A stretch of DNA of 43,498 nt from Dethiosulfovibrio salsuginis (GCF_900177735.1 NZ_FXBB01000022.1:1-43498); one strand, 5' to 3'. Shown: positions 1-9,152, counted from the first letter of the stretch. The notes: generated by a model from the letters alone, not told the origin. Numbers and translations are program-made.

Positions 1-151
1 TGGGGCGACAGGACGTCGCCCCAAGCCGAGGGGGCACAGGACGTGCCCTCCGAGGCGGTTCGTACGGAACAGGCAGGTCGAGTATACGATTGGGCGAAAC
101 AGGGCGTAGGCGGGATGATCTCTCCGAGGGGACTCAGACGTGAGTTTTAGA
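1..151 (+). repeat. Palindromic ~235-bp repeat, copy A (cut by window edge)
   Basis: Right-hand portion of the repeat seen complete at 22671-22903. It holds both inner hairpins, with arms GGGGCGAC/GTCGCCCC and GGGCAC/GTGCCC, each closing on a CAGGACGT-type loop. The right stem arm GGCAGGTCGAGTATACG and the terminal TGAGTTTTAGA follow. The left part lies outside the window. It ends 7 bp from the stop codon of the aldo/keto reductase gene, so it forms that gene's 3' flank. No coding sequence is evident. It could be a non-autonomous mobile element or a structured RNA/terminator element. Confidence 0.85.
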
Positions 152-157
152 AATTCC

Positions 158-1285
158 CTACTCTAAGGTTTCTACGACCTCTTTAAGGGCCTTTCTTATG
201 GGGATGTTCTGAGGACAGGCGGTCTCACACTGGCCACAGTCCACGCACTGGGAGGCCTTGCCTCCGTCTTTGGTGAAGGCGGTGTAAAACTGCTTCGCTC
301 CGGCCAGATCGTCCAGCATGGTGACCTTGTTGAACTGGGCGAAACATTCCGGTATCTTGACCCCGGCGGGACAGGGCATACAGTACCGACAGCCGGTGCA
401 GTTCACCGCCATGCGGTCCATATAGATCCTGGCGACCTTGTCCATGGTCTCCCTCTCTCTGTCCGTGAGGTTATCGGGCTGTCCGTTCTCCGCCGCCAGA
501 AGGTTCTGCTCCACCTGCTCCATAGAGCTCATTCCGCTCAGGACCACCGAGGTCTCCTTCTGGTCCCATATCCACCTAAGGCCCCATTCGGCGGAGGGTC
601 TACCAGGAGCCTCCCTCTCCAACAGGCCCTTGACCTCCTCGGGGACGGACTGGACCAGGGCTCCGCCTCTCAGTGGTTCCATGACGACAACCCCTACGCC
701 TCTGTCGTAGGCCTCCTTGAGCCCCGCCCTTCCCGCCTGGTAGTTTTGGTCTATGAAGTTGTACTGTATCTGGCAGAAGTCCCAGTCGTAAGCCCTCAGG
801 ACGGTGCTGAACAGGTCCGGTCCGTCGTGGAAGGAGAATCCCACGTTCTTCACCTTGCCGGACCTCTTGGCCCGGTCCAGAAAGGAGAACACGTTAAGGG
901 CTGTGACGTGGTCCCACCTACCCTGGTTGAGGGCGTGGAGCAGGTAATAGTCTATGGAATCGGTCTCAAGGCGATCCAGCTGGCTGTTCAGAAAGCCGTC
1001 AAAATCGTCGTGGCTCTCGGTGAGCCAGCAGGGTAGCTTAGTCGCCAGCTTTACCTTCTTCCTGTAGCCCCCTCTTAATGCCTCGGCGACGAATAGCTCC
1101 CCGTCCCCTCCGTGATAGGGCCAGGCGGTGTCGACGTAGTTTATTCCTCCGTCTATACCTGCCCTTATTATCCTTGTGGCCTCCGCTACGTCCACCGTCC
1201 CGTTCTCCCCTGTCGGTAGCCTCATACAGCCGAATCCCAGCGCCGAAAGCTCTTCCCCAGTTCCCGGCATAACACGATACTTCAT
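158..1285 (-). CDS. Aldo/keto reductase with C-terminal 4Fe-4S ferredoxin domain
   Basis: Predicted NAD(P)H- or ferredoxin-linked oxidoreductase, 375 residues, cytoplasmic. The N-terminal part is an aldo/keto reductase barrel (LGFGCMRLPT near the start; DTAWPYHGGDGE containing the family Asp and Tyr; YYLLHAL). The last ~70 residues hold two cysteine clusters, CTGCRYCMPC and CVDCGQCETAC, typical of two 4Fe-4S sites in the anaerobe-specific branch of this family. An upstream in-frame ATG at 1321 exists, but the ATG at 1285 follows AGGGGGAG at good spacing, so I chose 1285. Substrate is not predictable. It is divergent from the membrane protein gene at 1407. Confidence 0.9.
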   Translation of the reverse strand: MKYRVMPGTGEELSALGFGCMRLPTGENGTVDVAEATRIIRAGIDGGINYVDTAWPYHGGDGELFVAEALRGGYRKKVKLATKLPCWLTESHDDFDGFLNSQLDRLETDSIDYYLLHALNQGRWDHVTALNVFSFLDRAKRSGKVKNVGFSFHDGPDLFSTVLRAYDWDFCQIQYNFIDQNYQAGRAGLKEAYDRGVGVVVMEPLRGGALVQSVPEEVKGLLEREAPGRPSAEWGLRWIWDQKETSVVLSGMSSMEQVEQNLLAAENGQPDNLTDRERETMDKVARIYMDRMAVNCTGCRYCMPCPAGVKIPECFAQFNKVTMLDDLAGAKQFYTAFTKDGGKASQCVDCGQCETACPQNIPIRKALKEVVETLE

Positions 1286-1406
1286 GTCCACTCCCCCTTT
1301 AGATGGTTTTTCTGGATCCATTTTAAGCCCATTTAGGCTTATAAGGAACCCTGTGGTAGGATATCCTCTTGATACGCTTATTTTTAGAGAGGAGAGATCG
1401 ACCTTG

Positions 1407-1922
1407 ATGGGAGTTAGCCACGCGATAATGTCCTTCGCCCTGGTCTACGGCGCTACAGGAAAGGCCGTCCCCGCCTCCCTCGCCTCCGCCGGGGCACTGT
1501 TTCCCGACTGGATAGAGAGGGTGGTTTACGGTAAAAAATGGATGAAGCACCACCGTAAGTGGAGCCACTGGTTCGTCCCCTATCTGGGGTTGGCCTGGTG
1601 GCTCAGTCGCTATATAGAGGGGATTCCCCTGCCCTCCATCCTGAAAAAGTTGGAGGGAACCCTGTATCTGTCGCTGGATGTTCCCACCGTCGAGTTAGCC
1701 CTGGGGTTCCTGTTCTTCTGGCTCGTCGTAGGCTGCCTGCTCCATATCCTGGAGGACGGCTTTTTCGGCCCTATTCCGGTGCTGATACCCTGGAGAAGAC
1801 ATCGGTTGGTCTATCAGCTTTTTAAGACAGGAGGGATGGCGGAAAGGATCATCTCTAGATTGGCCCTTATAAGTGCGGTGGTCCTAAGATACGTAGACGG
1901 CACAGGATCGGTTGTGGGATAA
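1407..1922 (+). CDS. YdjM/DUF457-type membrane-bound metal-dependent hydrolase
   Basis: Inner-membrane protein of 171 residues in the YdjM (LexA-regulated, DUF457) family, annotated as metal-dependent hydrolases without a proven reaction. Visible signatures are an early His (GVSHAIMSF), FPDWIERVVYG, the cluster HHRKWSHWF and HILEDGF, with about three hydrophobic segments between them. The reading frame is open back to 1176, but that stretch is antisense to the reductase. The start is taken at ATG 1407 after GAGAGGAGAGA; TTG at 1404 is an alternative. It is a single gene, followed by ~80 bp before the next unit. Confidence 0.75.
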   Translation: MGVSHAIMSFALVYGATGKAVPASLASAGALFPDWIERVVYGKKWMKHHRKWSHWFVPYLGLAWWLSRYIEGIPLPSILKKLEGTLYLSLDVPTVELALGFLFFWLVVGCLLHILEDGFFGPIPVLIPWRRHRLVYQLFKTGGMAERIISRLALISAVVLRYVDGTGSVVG

Positions 1923-2005
1923 TTTTATGGTACTCTGTAAATAAGTTCGGAGATATAAAGGCTCTCGTCGATCGAGGCGGAAGCCCTCAGATAGGAGGGG
2001 TTTAT

Positions 2006-2632
2006 TTGTCTTATAGGTTTATATCCTGTTGTGTCGTAGCGTTGATGCTATCTTTGTCCAGTGTCGGTGTAGGGTTTGCCTCCGAGGACGGCCAGATAAT
2101 GGGTTTCATCGTGGATTCGGCGGGCCGTCCTGTCCCGAACGTGACGGTGAAGGTCGTCGGGGGAGAGAAGGAACTGACCGCTATGTCGGACAGAAAAGGG
2201 GAGTTCGTGCTGAGGGATCTCTCCCCCGACGTCCCCCTCTCGGTCCTCTGGGACGAGGGCAAGGCCTCCTCCGGAAAGGTAGAGGGAGTTCGAGTTCCTC
2301 CCGGTGGAACCCTTTTCGTCATGACGGGCTACCTGTCCGGCGAGGTCGGAGAGACCCTATCCTTCAGAATTCCGTCGAACCCCACCACAGGCTACAGTTG
2401 GGCCATTGCCGACCGGGGGAACCCTTCGGTGGCTGTCCCGGTAGGCAACCTTATGGAGTCTCGGGATGAAGCGAAGGATCCAAGGGGCAACGTAGGGGCG
2501 GGAGGAAACGAGCTGTGGCTGTTCAGATGTGTCGGCCCGGGGAACTCGTCGGTAGGTTTATCCTACGTCAGGCCCTGGGAGACCGATGTCCAACCTTCCA
2601 GAGTGGCGGTGGCTATACTTTCGGTGAGATGA
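2006..2632 (+). CDS. Secreted chagasin-like (I42) cysteine protease inhibitor with N-terminal Ig-like domain
   Basis: Predicted exported protein of 208 residues, starting at TTG 2006 behind GGAGGGG. Residues 1-25 are a signal peptide ending at FAS. Residues ~29-95 resemble a carboxypeptidase-regulatory-like beta-sandwich (GFIVDSAGRPVPNVTVKV). Residues ~105-208 match the chagasin/amoebapain inhibitor fold: all three inhibitory loops are present, NPTTGY (125-130), GAGGNELW (164-171) and RPW (189-191). Chagasins block papain-family proteases, and the next gene, overlapping at its stop codon, encodes one. The pair is very probably functionally linked, either as inhibitor of the self protease or of foreign proteases. 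Confidence 0.88.
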   Translation: MSYRFISCCVVALMLSLSSVGVGFASEDGQIMGFIVDSAGRPVPNVTVKVVGGEKELTAMSDRKGEFVLRDLSPDVPLSVLWDEGKASSGKVEGVRVPPGGTLFVMTGYLSGEVGETLSFRIPSNPTTGYSWAIADRGNPSVAVPVGNLMESRDEAKDPRGNVGAGGNELWLFRCVGPGNSSVGLSYVRPWETDVQPSRVAVAILSVR

Positions 2633-4221
2633 TGATTCGTTTCATAGCTCTATCTCTAGTAGCCTCACTGTTCTCTGCCGTACCCTCGTGGGCTGTGGAT
2701 AAGGGGACTGTGGCACCGCCGAGCCAGGAGTACGTCCAGTGGATCGAGGCCGCCGAATTAGCTTGCATCACGGAGAGCAAAGATAGGCCCTTAGGGGACG
2801 TTCCTCCAAGGATCGATCTGTCTCACCTGAAAGGCGATCAGCTGTCTCTTTTCGCCGCAAAAGGATCTTTATCCTCTTTTCCGGTCAGCTACGACCTTAG
2901 GCCCACGACCTACCTCTCTCCTGTGAGGAACCAGGGTCACTTTGGAACCTGCTGGGCCTTCGGCTCCTTTGGATCTCTGGAGTCGACCTTTAAGAGGAGG
3001 GACGGGATCTCCAGCGATTTTTCCGAGGCCCATCTGGCCTACTTTGCCTACGTCGACCTAGGTCCAGATATGCCGGCTTTTACGCCTCAAGAGCCCCCTT
3101 TTGGAAACGACCCTATCTTTGACCAGGGGGGGAACGTGTGGAAGGCGACGGCGATTCTGAGCCGTTGGACCGGTGCGGTGAAGGAGTCCGACCGGCCCTA
3201 CCAGAGCGTATCTCCTTGGCCTCAGGAGCTCTTTCCCCTGTCCTCCGACCGGGTCTCAAGCCACCTGGAGCAGGTGTTATTTCTAGGAAGCGATTTCCAT
3301 GGGCCCTCTATGAAATCTGCCGTCATGGACTACGGGGCTGTAGCCTTCAGCATGGTCTGGAGTAACGACTTTTACAACGTCTCCACCGACTCCTACTACA
3401 ACCCGACAGGGGACGGCGCTGGCGGCCATGCGGTGCTGCTTGTCGGATGGGACGACCACTATCCAAGGGGAAACTTCAACTTAGATCCCGGCTCCGATGG
3501 CGCCTGGCTGGTGAAAAACAGCTGGGGTGAGGGCTGGGGGGATAAGGGGTTTTTCTGGATCTCCTACAAAGAGGCCGTCTTCCGTCGGCCTGCCCTGTTT
3601 ATCGGGGCCTCCTCGGATAACTTCGAGTATATCTATCAGCACGATCCTCTGGGATGGGTTGACAGCTACGGATTCAACTCCGACACCGCCTGGTTTGCAA
3701 ACGTCTTTCAGGTCTCCGGCGACGCCGGTGGTTGGCAGAGCCTGGAGGCCATATCTCTGTACACCGGCGGGGCCAACAGCTCTTACACTATAGAGGTCTG
3801 GTCAGATGGAACCCCTGAAAATCCCAGAAGCGGACGGAGAATTATGACTCCACAGGAAGGCACCATCCCTGTGCCCGGGTATCACACCGTGAGGCTAAAA
3901 GAGCCTCCCTACCTTTACGATGGCTCTCGGTTTTCGGTGGTCGTAAAGTTGACAACCCCGGGATACCTGTTCCCGGTTTCGATCGAATCGCCGGAGGAAG
4001 GCTACTCGGATAAGGCCAAGGCGGCGAATGGACAGAGCTACGTTAGTTCCGACGGAGCGATCTGGCTGGACATGAACGCTACACGGCCAGGAACCAACGT
4101 CTGTATCAAAGCCTTTACGTCTAAAACCGACCCACCGCCGTCGTCCGGTGGGGGCTGTAATATCGGAGTTAATCCTGGGATACTGCTGCTCGCTCTGCCT
4201 ATGGTAACCTTGATCAGATGA
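2629..4221 (+). CDS. Secreted papain-family (C1) cysteine protease with lectin-like domain and Synergist-CTERM tail
   Basis: Exported peptidase of 530 residues. A signal peptide covers 1-22 (ends SWA). The papain domain begins near YDLRPTTYLSPVRNQG and carries oxyanion Gln102, nucleophile Cys108 (GTCWAF), His267 (GGHAVLLVGWDDH) and Asn297 (KNSWGEGWGDKGFFWISY). A lectin-like domain typical of bacterial C1 peptidases follows (YIYQHDPLGW onward). The C-terminus, GGGCNIGVNPG plus a hydrophobic run and a final Arg, matches the Synergist-CTERM surface-sorting tail. The ATG at 2629 overlaps the TGA of the chagasin-like gene, suggesting translational coupling; ATG 2632 is equally possible. Confidence 0.92.
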   Translation: MMIRFIALSLVASLFSAVPSWAVDKGTVAPPSQEYVQWIEAAELACITESKDRPLGDVPPRIDLSHLKGDQLSLFAAKGSLSSFPVSYDLRPTTYLSPVRNQGHFGTCWAFGSFGSLESTFKRRDGISSDFSEAHLAYFAYVDLGPDMPAFTPQEPPFGNDPIFDQGGNVWKATAILSRWTGAVKESDRPYQSVSPWPQELFPLSSDRVSSHLEQVLFLGSDFHGPSMKSAVMDYGAVAFSMVWSNDFYNVSTDSYYNPTGDGAGGHAVLLVGWDDHYPRGNFNLDPGSDGAWLVKNSWGEGWGDKGFFWISYKEAVFRRPALFIGASSDNFEYIYQHDPLGWVDSYGFNSDTAWFANVFQVSGDAGGWQSLEAISLYTGGANSSYTIEVWSDGTPENPRSGRRIMTPQEGTIPVPGYHTVRLKEPPYLYDGSRFSVVVKLTTPGYLFPVSIESPEEGYSDKAKAANGQSYVSSDGAIWLDMNATRPGTNVCIKAFTSKTDPPPSSGGGCNIGVNPGILLLALPMVTLIR

Positions 4222-4314
4222 GTGCGATTTCTTGGAATCAATGTGATAAAATACAATGGAGGTGGTCTGTAGAGGTCATCTCCATTCCTTAAGGGAAAGG
4301 GGCGTGTTATAGGT

Positions 4315-4728
4315 ATGAGGGGACTACTTTTCGCTGTGATGATGGCAGTATTTGCTATTTCGGTGACCCCTGGGGCCTACGCTGAGGCCAAGACCGTACC
4401 CGGCGAGTATCTGGTGTTATTTAAGACCAGGGATAAGGTGATGGAGACTGAGGGCAGGGATAGAGACGTTGCGGTGTCGGTTATGCTCGATTTTCAGAGC
4501 GAATACCTGGCGGTCCGATACGGCCTGGAGGTAAAGAACTCTTTCAGCGCTATCTCCCGCTCCAACGGAAAAGGGATGTTCTTCGTGAAGAGCGAAAGGG
4601 CGTCTATGGACGGAAAATTCGAGGAAAAACTGCTTGAGGAACTCAGGGCGGACCCCTTTATAGAGGCGGTCTCTCCGAACGAGGTTCAAAAAATGATCTC
4701 CACCTCAGTGGGGATATCAAAGCCCTAA
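4315..4728 (+). CDS. Secreted stand-alone I9 (subtilisin propeptide-like) inhibitor
   Basis: Small exported protein of 137 residues. After a signal peptide ending AYA, the body has the layout of an inhibitor I9/subtilisin propeptide: VPGEYLVLF, then RYGLEVKNSFSAI, FFVKS, and LLEELRADPFIEAVSPNEV. That last block corresponds to the part of propeptides that packs against the protease and ends at the active site. It contains no protease domain. The neighbouring subtilase carries the same block in its own propeptide (LMEELKAQPGVVGVAPNY). I infer a trans-acting inhibitor or folding chaperone for the next protease. It lies 22 bp upstream of that gene, likely in one transcript. Confidence 0.75.
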   Translation: MRGLLFAVMMAVFAISVTPGAYAEAKTVPGEYLVLFKTRDKVMETEGRDRDVAVSVMLDFQSEYLAVRYGLEVKNSFSAISRSNGKGMFFVKSERASMDGKFEEKLLEELRADPFIEAVSPNEVQKMISTSVGISKP

Positions 4729-4750
4729 GGGGCTCGAAGGGGTGTATATA

Positions 4751-6445
4751 ATGGGGAAAAAATCTCTGTTTATCGCTTTCGCTTTCTTTGTCTTTATCTG
4801 GGGCGGTGTGGCCTTTGCCCAGTCCGCTCCGGTTGGAGAGTACGTCGAGGGAGAGGTCTTAGTGGTTCTGGAGGGAACGGGTATCAACGCCTCCGACGTC
4901 TCGTCCTTCAAGGCCGGTCTCGACTCCTCCGCAAAAGCCCTAGCCTCCTCTGTAGGGGCCAAGTCGGTGGGGACTTACAGCGCGATAGCCGCCCAGAGCG
5001 GCAAGAGCATCGCTCACCTCAGGGCAGAAGGCAAAACCACAGCAGAGCTCATGGAGGAACTTAAAGCCCAGCCCGGGGTGGTCGGGGTTGCCCCGAACTA
5101 CATATTCAGGATATCCTCCTGGTCCAACGATCCGATGAGTGGCGACCTGTGGGGTATGGCGGATATAAAGGCTCCCGAGGCCTGGGGCCTTTGTTCCGGC
5201 GATAAAGGGGTTTTTGTGGCCGTTATCGACACGGGGATAGACTACAACCATCAAGATATAAAGGAGAACATCGGCAGAGATCTTGACGGAGAGTTGGGGA
5301 TCGACACGGTTTCAAACGACAGGGACCCGATGGACGACAACGATCATGGCACTCATGTGGCCGGGACCATAGGAGCGGTCGGGAATAATGGCATCGGAGT
5401 AACCGGCATAAACTGGGGCGTCAGCCTCCTCGCCGTGAAAGTACTGAACAGAGAGGGCAGCGGGACCGGAGATCAGATAGTGGCTGGACTGGATTACGTT
5501 GTCGGCCAGAAGAGAAGGGGCCTTAACATAAGGGTTGCCAACATGTCCCTGGGCGGTTGGGGCCTGCCCATAAACAACCCCGACTCAGACCCTTACGCCA
5601 GCGCGTTCAAGGCCGTAACGAACGCAGGGATACTCCTCGTCGTCGCAGCAGGAAACGAGGGGCAGAATATAGACAACCCCACAGGATACAGAGACAGGGA
5701 AGATAAATGGATCGACCTCAGAGGCCTTGCGGTATACCCTGCCTGTTTCAAGTTCACCAACATGATCACGGTGGGAGCCATCAGTGCCGACCATACCCAG
5801 GCGTATTTCTCAAACCACAGCCCCAACTACGTCCATATCGCCGCCCCAGGCGTGAGCATACTGAGCACCGTATCAAACGACAGCTATCAGAGGTTCGGTG
5901 GAACCTCCATGGCGACGCCCCACGTGGCAGGCGTGGCCGCCCTTATAGCTGCCTACAGGCCCAACCTCAGTGCTGGGGAGATAAAGGGCAGGATACTCGC
6001 CAACGTCACGGATAACAGCGTGCTTGCCGGAAGCGTCGCGACAAGGGGTAACCTCAACCTTTACGATGCGCTGCGGGGGGCCAAAAGCGACGTCAAGGTG
6101 ACCTCCATAACGGTTCCGTCATCTCAAAAGGTCCTGGATATAGATGCTGGAACCTCTGTCGCTCTGAGCCCGACTGTGAGTCCCTCCAACGCCACCAACA
6201 AGGTCCTGGTCTGGTCCTCCAGCAACAACTTTGCGGCCACCGTTTCCGGAAGCGGTGTGGTCAAGGGAAGGTACTCAGGGACCGCCACAATCTACGCAAG
6301 CAGCAACGACGGAAGCAACGTCTCGGACAGCGTGACTGTAAACGTCACCGGTGGAAGTCTTTTTGGGGACGGCGGTGGCTGCTCCATCGGCCTCGCACCT
6401 GCCACTCTCCTGCTGGCATTGCCACTTCTGTTCCTTCGCAGGTAA
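4751..6445 (+). CDS. Secreted subtilisin-like (S8) serine protease with Big-2 domain and Synergist-CTERM tail
   Basis: Exported peptidase of 564 residues. Signal peptide 1-23; I9 propeptide ~28-121; S8 catalytic domain ~130-445 with Asp160 (AVIDTGID), His199 (DHGTHVAGT), Asn302 (VAAGNEG) and Ser386 (GGTSMATPHVAG). A bacterial Ig-like group 2 domain covers ~447-537 (SITVPSSQKVLDI... LVWSSSN). The C-terminus GDGGGCSIGLAP, hydrophobic run and final RR is a clear Synergist-CTERM tail, implying cell-surface processing. A GTG at 4742 opens the frame, but ATG 4751 sits 8 nt after GAAGGGG and is preferred. A long palindrome follows the stop. Confidence 0.95.
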   Translation: MGKKSLFIAFAFFVFIWGGVAFAQSAPVGEYVEGEVLVVLEGTGINASDVSSFKAGLDSSAKALASSVGAKSVGTYSAIAAQSGKSIAHLRAEGKTTAELMEELKAQPGVVGVAPNYIFRISSWSNDPMSGDLWGMADIKAPEAWGLCSGDKGVFVAVIDTGIDYNHQDIKENIGRDLDGELGIDTVSNDRDPMDDNDHGTHVAGTIGAVGNNGIGVTGINWGVSLLAVKVLNREGSGTGDQIVAGLDYVVGQKRRGLNIRVANMSLGGWGLPINNPDSDPYASAFKAVTNAGILLVVAAGNEGQNIDNPTGYRDREDKWIDLRGLAVYPACFKFTNMITVGAISADHTQAYFSNHSPNYVHIAAPGVSILSTVSNDSYQRFGGTSMATPHVAGVAALIAAYRPNLSAGEIKGRILANVTDNSVLAGSVATRGNLNLYDALRGAKSDVKVTSITVPSSQKVLDIDAGTSVALSPTVSPSNATNKVLVWSSSNNFAATVSGSGVVKGRYSGTATIYASSNDGSNVSDSVTVNVTGGSLFGDGGGCSIGLAPATLLLALPLLFLRR

Positions 6446-6452
6446 GGCTTAA

Positions 6453-6500
6453 GGTAAAGATGAAGGGGGACGACCTAGGTCGTCCCCCTTCATCTTTACC
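6453..6500. terminator. 48-bp palindrome between convergent genes
   Basis: A 24-bp arm running from GGTAAAGATG to ACGACCTA pairs perfectly with its mirror, ending CATCTTTACC at 6500. It lies between the subtilase and amidohydrolase stops and contains the last codons and TAA of the amidohydrolase (6496-6498). No extended U-tract follows either arm; only CATCTTT flanks the GC-rich core. A bidirectional terminator is the simplest reading. Confidence 0.8.
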
Positions 6501-7671
6501 GGTTCAGATAAGCCCAGGCCACCGAGGCGGACATAGCGGCCCCTAGCTCAAGGACGTCGTCGTCGACGCAGTATTTGGGGTGGTGCTGAGGATAGGTCAT
6601 GTCCTTACCCTCGTTTCCGGTCCCAAGGAACATGAAGGTCCCGGGTCTCTCCATGAGGTAATAGCTGAAGTCCTCGGCACCCATGGTGGGCCTCGCCTCG
6701 GAGACCTTATCCTCGCCTAGAACCTCTTTAGCCACTCCGACGGCGAACCTGGTGAAGTCCACATCGGTCACCGTGGGGGGGAGCATGTTGGTGTAGCTGA
6801 ACTCCGCCTCGCATCTCATGGCGGAGCAAATAGCCTTGGCTACCTCCTCCATCCTTGCGGCGATGTTCTTTCTGACGTCCTGGTTGAAGGTTCTGGTGGT
6901 CCCCTTTATCAGTGCCGAGTCGGGGATAGCGTTGAACACCGAGCCGCTTTTTATCTCGCCGACGGAGATAACCGCCGCGTCCAGAGGGTCTACCTCCCGG
7001 CTGACTATGGTCTGCCAGGCCGAGACCACCGAACAGGCGGCCATCACCGGGTCCACCGACATATGGGGCATGGAACCATGTCCCCCTCTGCCTTGGATCT
7101 TGAGCTCGAACATATCCGCCGAAGCCATGGTCGGACCCTCGCAGTAGGTCATGGAGCCGCTTGGCACGGGCGACCAGATGTGCTGACCGAAGACCACGTC
7201 CACACCCTCCAACACACCTTCCTCCACCAGTTCCTTGGCTCCGCCGCCTCTTTCCTCGGCGTGCTGGAAGATAAGCCGTACCCTGCCGGGAAGGTCGTTC
7301 TCCATCCCCTTGAGGATTTTTGCGGCGCCGAGGAGCATGGAGGCGTGGGCGTCGTGGCCGCAGGCGTGCATCACTCCGTCGTTTTCCGACCTGTAGGGAA
7401 CGTCCCTCTCCTCCTGGACAGCCAGGGCGTCTATATCGGCCCTCAGGGCGATGCACTTATCCCCCTGTCCGAGGTCCGCCACGACGCAGATATCCTTCCC
7501 CTTGCACCCCACCTTCACCTGGTCGTACCCCATGTCCCTCAGGGCCTGGGCGATGGTCGCCGCCGTCTCGAACTCGCAGTGGGACAGTTCGGGGTGTCTG
7601 TGAAAGTGGTGTCTCCACTGAGCTATCTCTTCCCTTATTTCCCTTGCCTTTTCCCTTATCTGTACGAGCAT
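6496..7671 (-). CDS. M20 family amidohydrolase (N-acyl-amino acid/hippurate hydrolase type)
   Basis: Cytoplasmic metallohydrolase of 391 residues, the usual length of the M20D group, which cleaves N-acyl or aminobenzoyl amino acids or peptides. Metal-site motifs are MHACGHDAH (101-109), QHAEE (136-140) and FGQHIW; HHFHRHPELS near the N-terminus and YPQHHPKYCVDDD near the C-terminus are family hallmarks. The dimerisation insert begins near GRGGHGSMPHMSVDPV. The start follows AGGAGGCG. It is the last gene of a unit with a sodium symporter, so the likely job is uptake and hydrolysis of an acylated amino acid or peptide-like substrate. Confidence 0.92.
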   Translation of the reverse strand: MLVQIREKAREIREEIAQWRHHFHRHPELSHCEFETAATIAQALRDMGYDQVKVGCKGKDICVVADLGQGDKCIALRADIDALAVQEERDVPYRSENDGVMHACGHDAHASMLLGAAKILKGMENDLPGRVRLIFQHAEERGGGAKELVEEGVLEGVDVVFGQHIWSPVPSGSMTYCEGPTMASADMFELKIQGRGGHGSMPHMSVDPVMAACSVVSAWQTIVSREVDPLDAAVISVGEIKSGSVFNAIPDSALIKGTTRTFNQDVRKNIAARMEEVAKAICSAMRCEAEFSYTNMLPPTVTDVDFTRFAVGVAKEVLGEDKVSEARPTMGAEDFSYYLMERPGTFMFLGTGNEGKDMTYPQHHPKYCVDDDVLELGAAMSASVAWAYLNR

Positions 7672-7682
7672 AAAAGCGCCTC

Positions 7683-9152
7683 CTATCTTAAAGTGGACTC
7701 AAACCTGTCGATGGTGGAAGGGGATATTTTCGGGGTGAATGAACTGACTACCGCCGCCACTGCGAAGTTGACTATGAGCCCGACGAATCCCTCGTGAAGG
7801 CCCATCGGCGACGGAACCCCCATGAACTTTATGGCCACCACCGTTGCCAGACCAGCCAGAAGCCCGGTCACGATACCGGCTTTCGTGGGCCATTTGGCGA
7901 AGAGACCGAGAAAGACCGCAGGGAAGAACTGGGTAACCCCCGAGTATCCCACCAGGAGCAACGACACCAACATGGATGGGGCAAAGATCGCCAAAAGCAC
8001 CGCCAACACCGTCAGGACCGGCACCAGTGCCCTTCCCAGCTTTGCCACCGCCATGTCCTCCATCTCCGGCTTAAAGCCCTTCTGTATGACGTTTCTGGCC
8101 ATCAGGTTGGAGGAAGTGAGAATGAGCCCCGAGGAAGTCGAAATAGATGCCGCAAGGCCTCCTGCCCCTATGAATCCAGCCAGAAGAGGTGGAAAGTTGT
8201 TGACCAAGGCTATGAGCATGGCATGGTCCGGTTTTGTTATGGTCCCCGCAAAGGCTGGATCAATCCCCGCCTTGGCCGCACAGGTAAAGCCCACCACCAT
8301 TATAGGTATCATGGTCAGGGAGTAAAGAGGCAGTATCGTTGCGTTTCTGCGGACCACCTTCTCGCTCTTCGCTGCGTAGGTCGCGGTGAAGATATGGGGC
8401 CACATCCAGAAACCGAGGCCGCAGATGAGGGACACCGACGCGACCCAGAATATCCCCAGCCCCGCGCTGTCCGGCAGGGTTAGGTGGTTGGGCTTGATCT
8501 CCTGAAGGATCTCCCACACCTTGGCCGTTCCACCGAAGAACTTGTGGGGGAATATAAACCCTATGGACACCATCCCGAAGAGCATGATGATGGCCTGAAG
8601 GAAGTTGGTCCAGCCGATGCCCCTGAGCCCCGAGACGTAGACGAATATCACCGCAGCTATGAAGCTTATGATTACAGCAATCTGCCAGGAGATAGCCCCT
8701 CCCGACGCCAGTTGAACTATCATACCCGCTCCCATTATCTGAAGCTGGAGGTAGGGAATGGAGAAGATGACCCCTATAAAGGCCACGAAGACCCCCAGCC
8801 AACGGCTCTCGTATCTGTCCGCTATAAAGTCGGGCTGGCTTATGTATTTAAGCCTGGATCCCAGCCTGTTTATCCTGGGCCCTATGAAGAAATAAAGCCC
8901 ATATGCGATGGATCCGTAGGCCATGGCGTAGACGATGCTCATTCCCTTGGAATAGGCCCATCCCGCCAAGCCTAAAAAGGCGAAGGCACTGTATATCTCC
9001 GCTGCCGCGGTGGTGTAGAAAAGGAAGGTCCCGAACGACCGACCTCCTACGAAATAGTTCTCCATGCTGAAGGCCTGGTTTCTCCCCGCCAGGACCCCCA
9101 CCACCGTGGTGACTATCAACCAACCGAATATTATGGCTATGGAGATGGTCAT
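7683..9152 (-). CDS. Sodium:solute symporter family permease
   Basis: Inner-membrane Na+-coupled transporter of 489 residues with about 13 hydrophobic segments. Family signatures include GRSFGTFLFYTTAAAEIYSA, GLRGIGWTNFLQAIIM and the GGLAASISTSSGLILTSSNL stretch, typical of the pantothenate/proline-type SSS branch. The substrate cannot be read from sequence. The ATG overlaps the TGA of the small DUF3311 gene (ATGA), and the amidohydrolase starts 11 bp downstream. The DUF3311-SSS-hydrolase order suggests a dedicated importer with its first catabolic enzyme. Confidence 0.92.
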   Translation of the reverse strand: MTISIAIIFGWLIVTTVVGVLAGRNQAFSMENYFVGGRSFGTFLFYTTAAAEIYSAFAFLGLAGWAYSKGMSIVYAMAYGSIAYGLYFFIGPRINRLGSRLKYISQPDFIADRYESRWLGVFVAFIGVIFSIPYLQLQIMGAGMIVQLASGGAISWQIAVIISFIAAVIFVYVSGLRGIGWTNFLQAIIMLFGMVSIGFIFPHKFFGGTAKVWEILQEIKPNHLTLPDSAGLGIFWVASVSLICGLGFWMWPHIFTATYAAKSEKVVRRNATILPLYSLTMIPIMVVGFTCAAKAGIDPAFAGTITKPDHAMLIALVNNFPPLLAGFIGAGGLAASISTSSGLILTSSNLMARNVIQKGFKPEMEDMAVAKLGRALVPVLTVLAVLLAIFAPSMLVSLLLVGYSGVTQFFPAVFLGLFAKWPTKAGIVTGLLAGLATVVAIKFMGVPSPMGLHEGFVGLIVNFAVAAVVSSFTPKISPSTIDRFESTLR

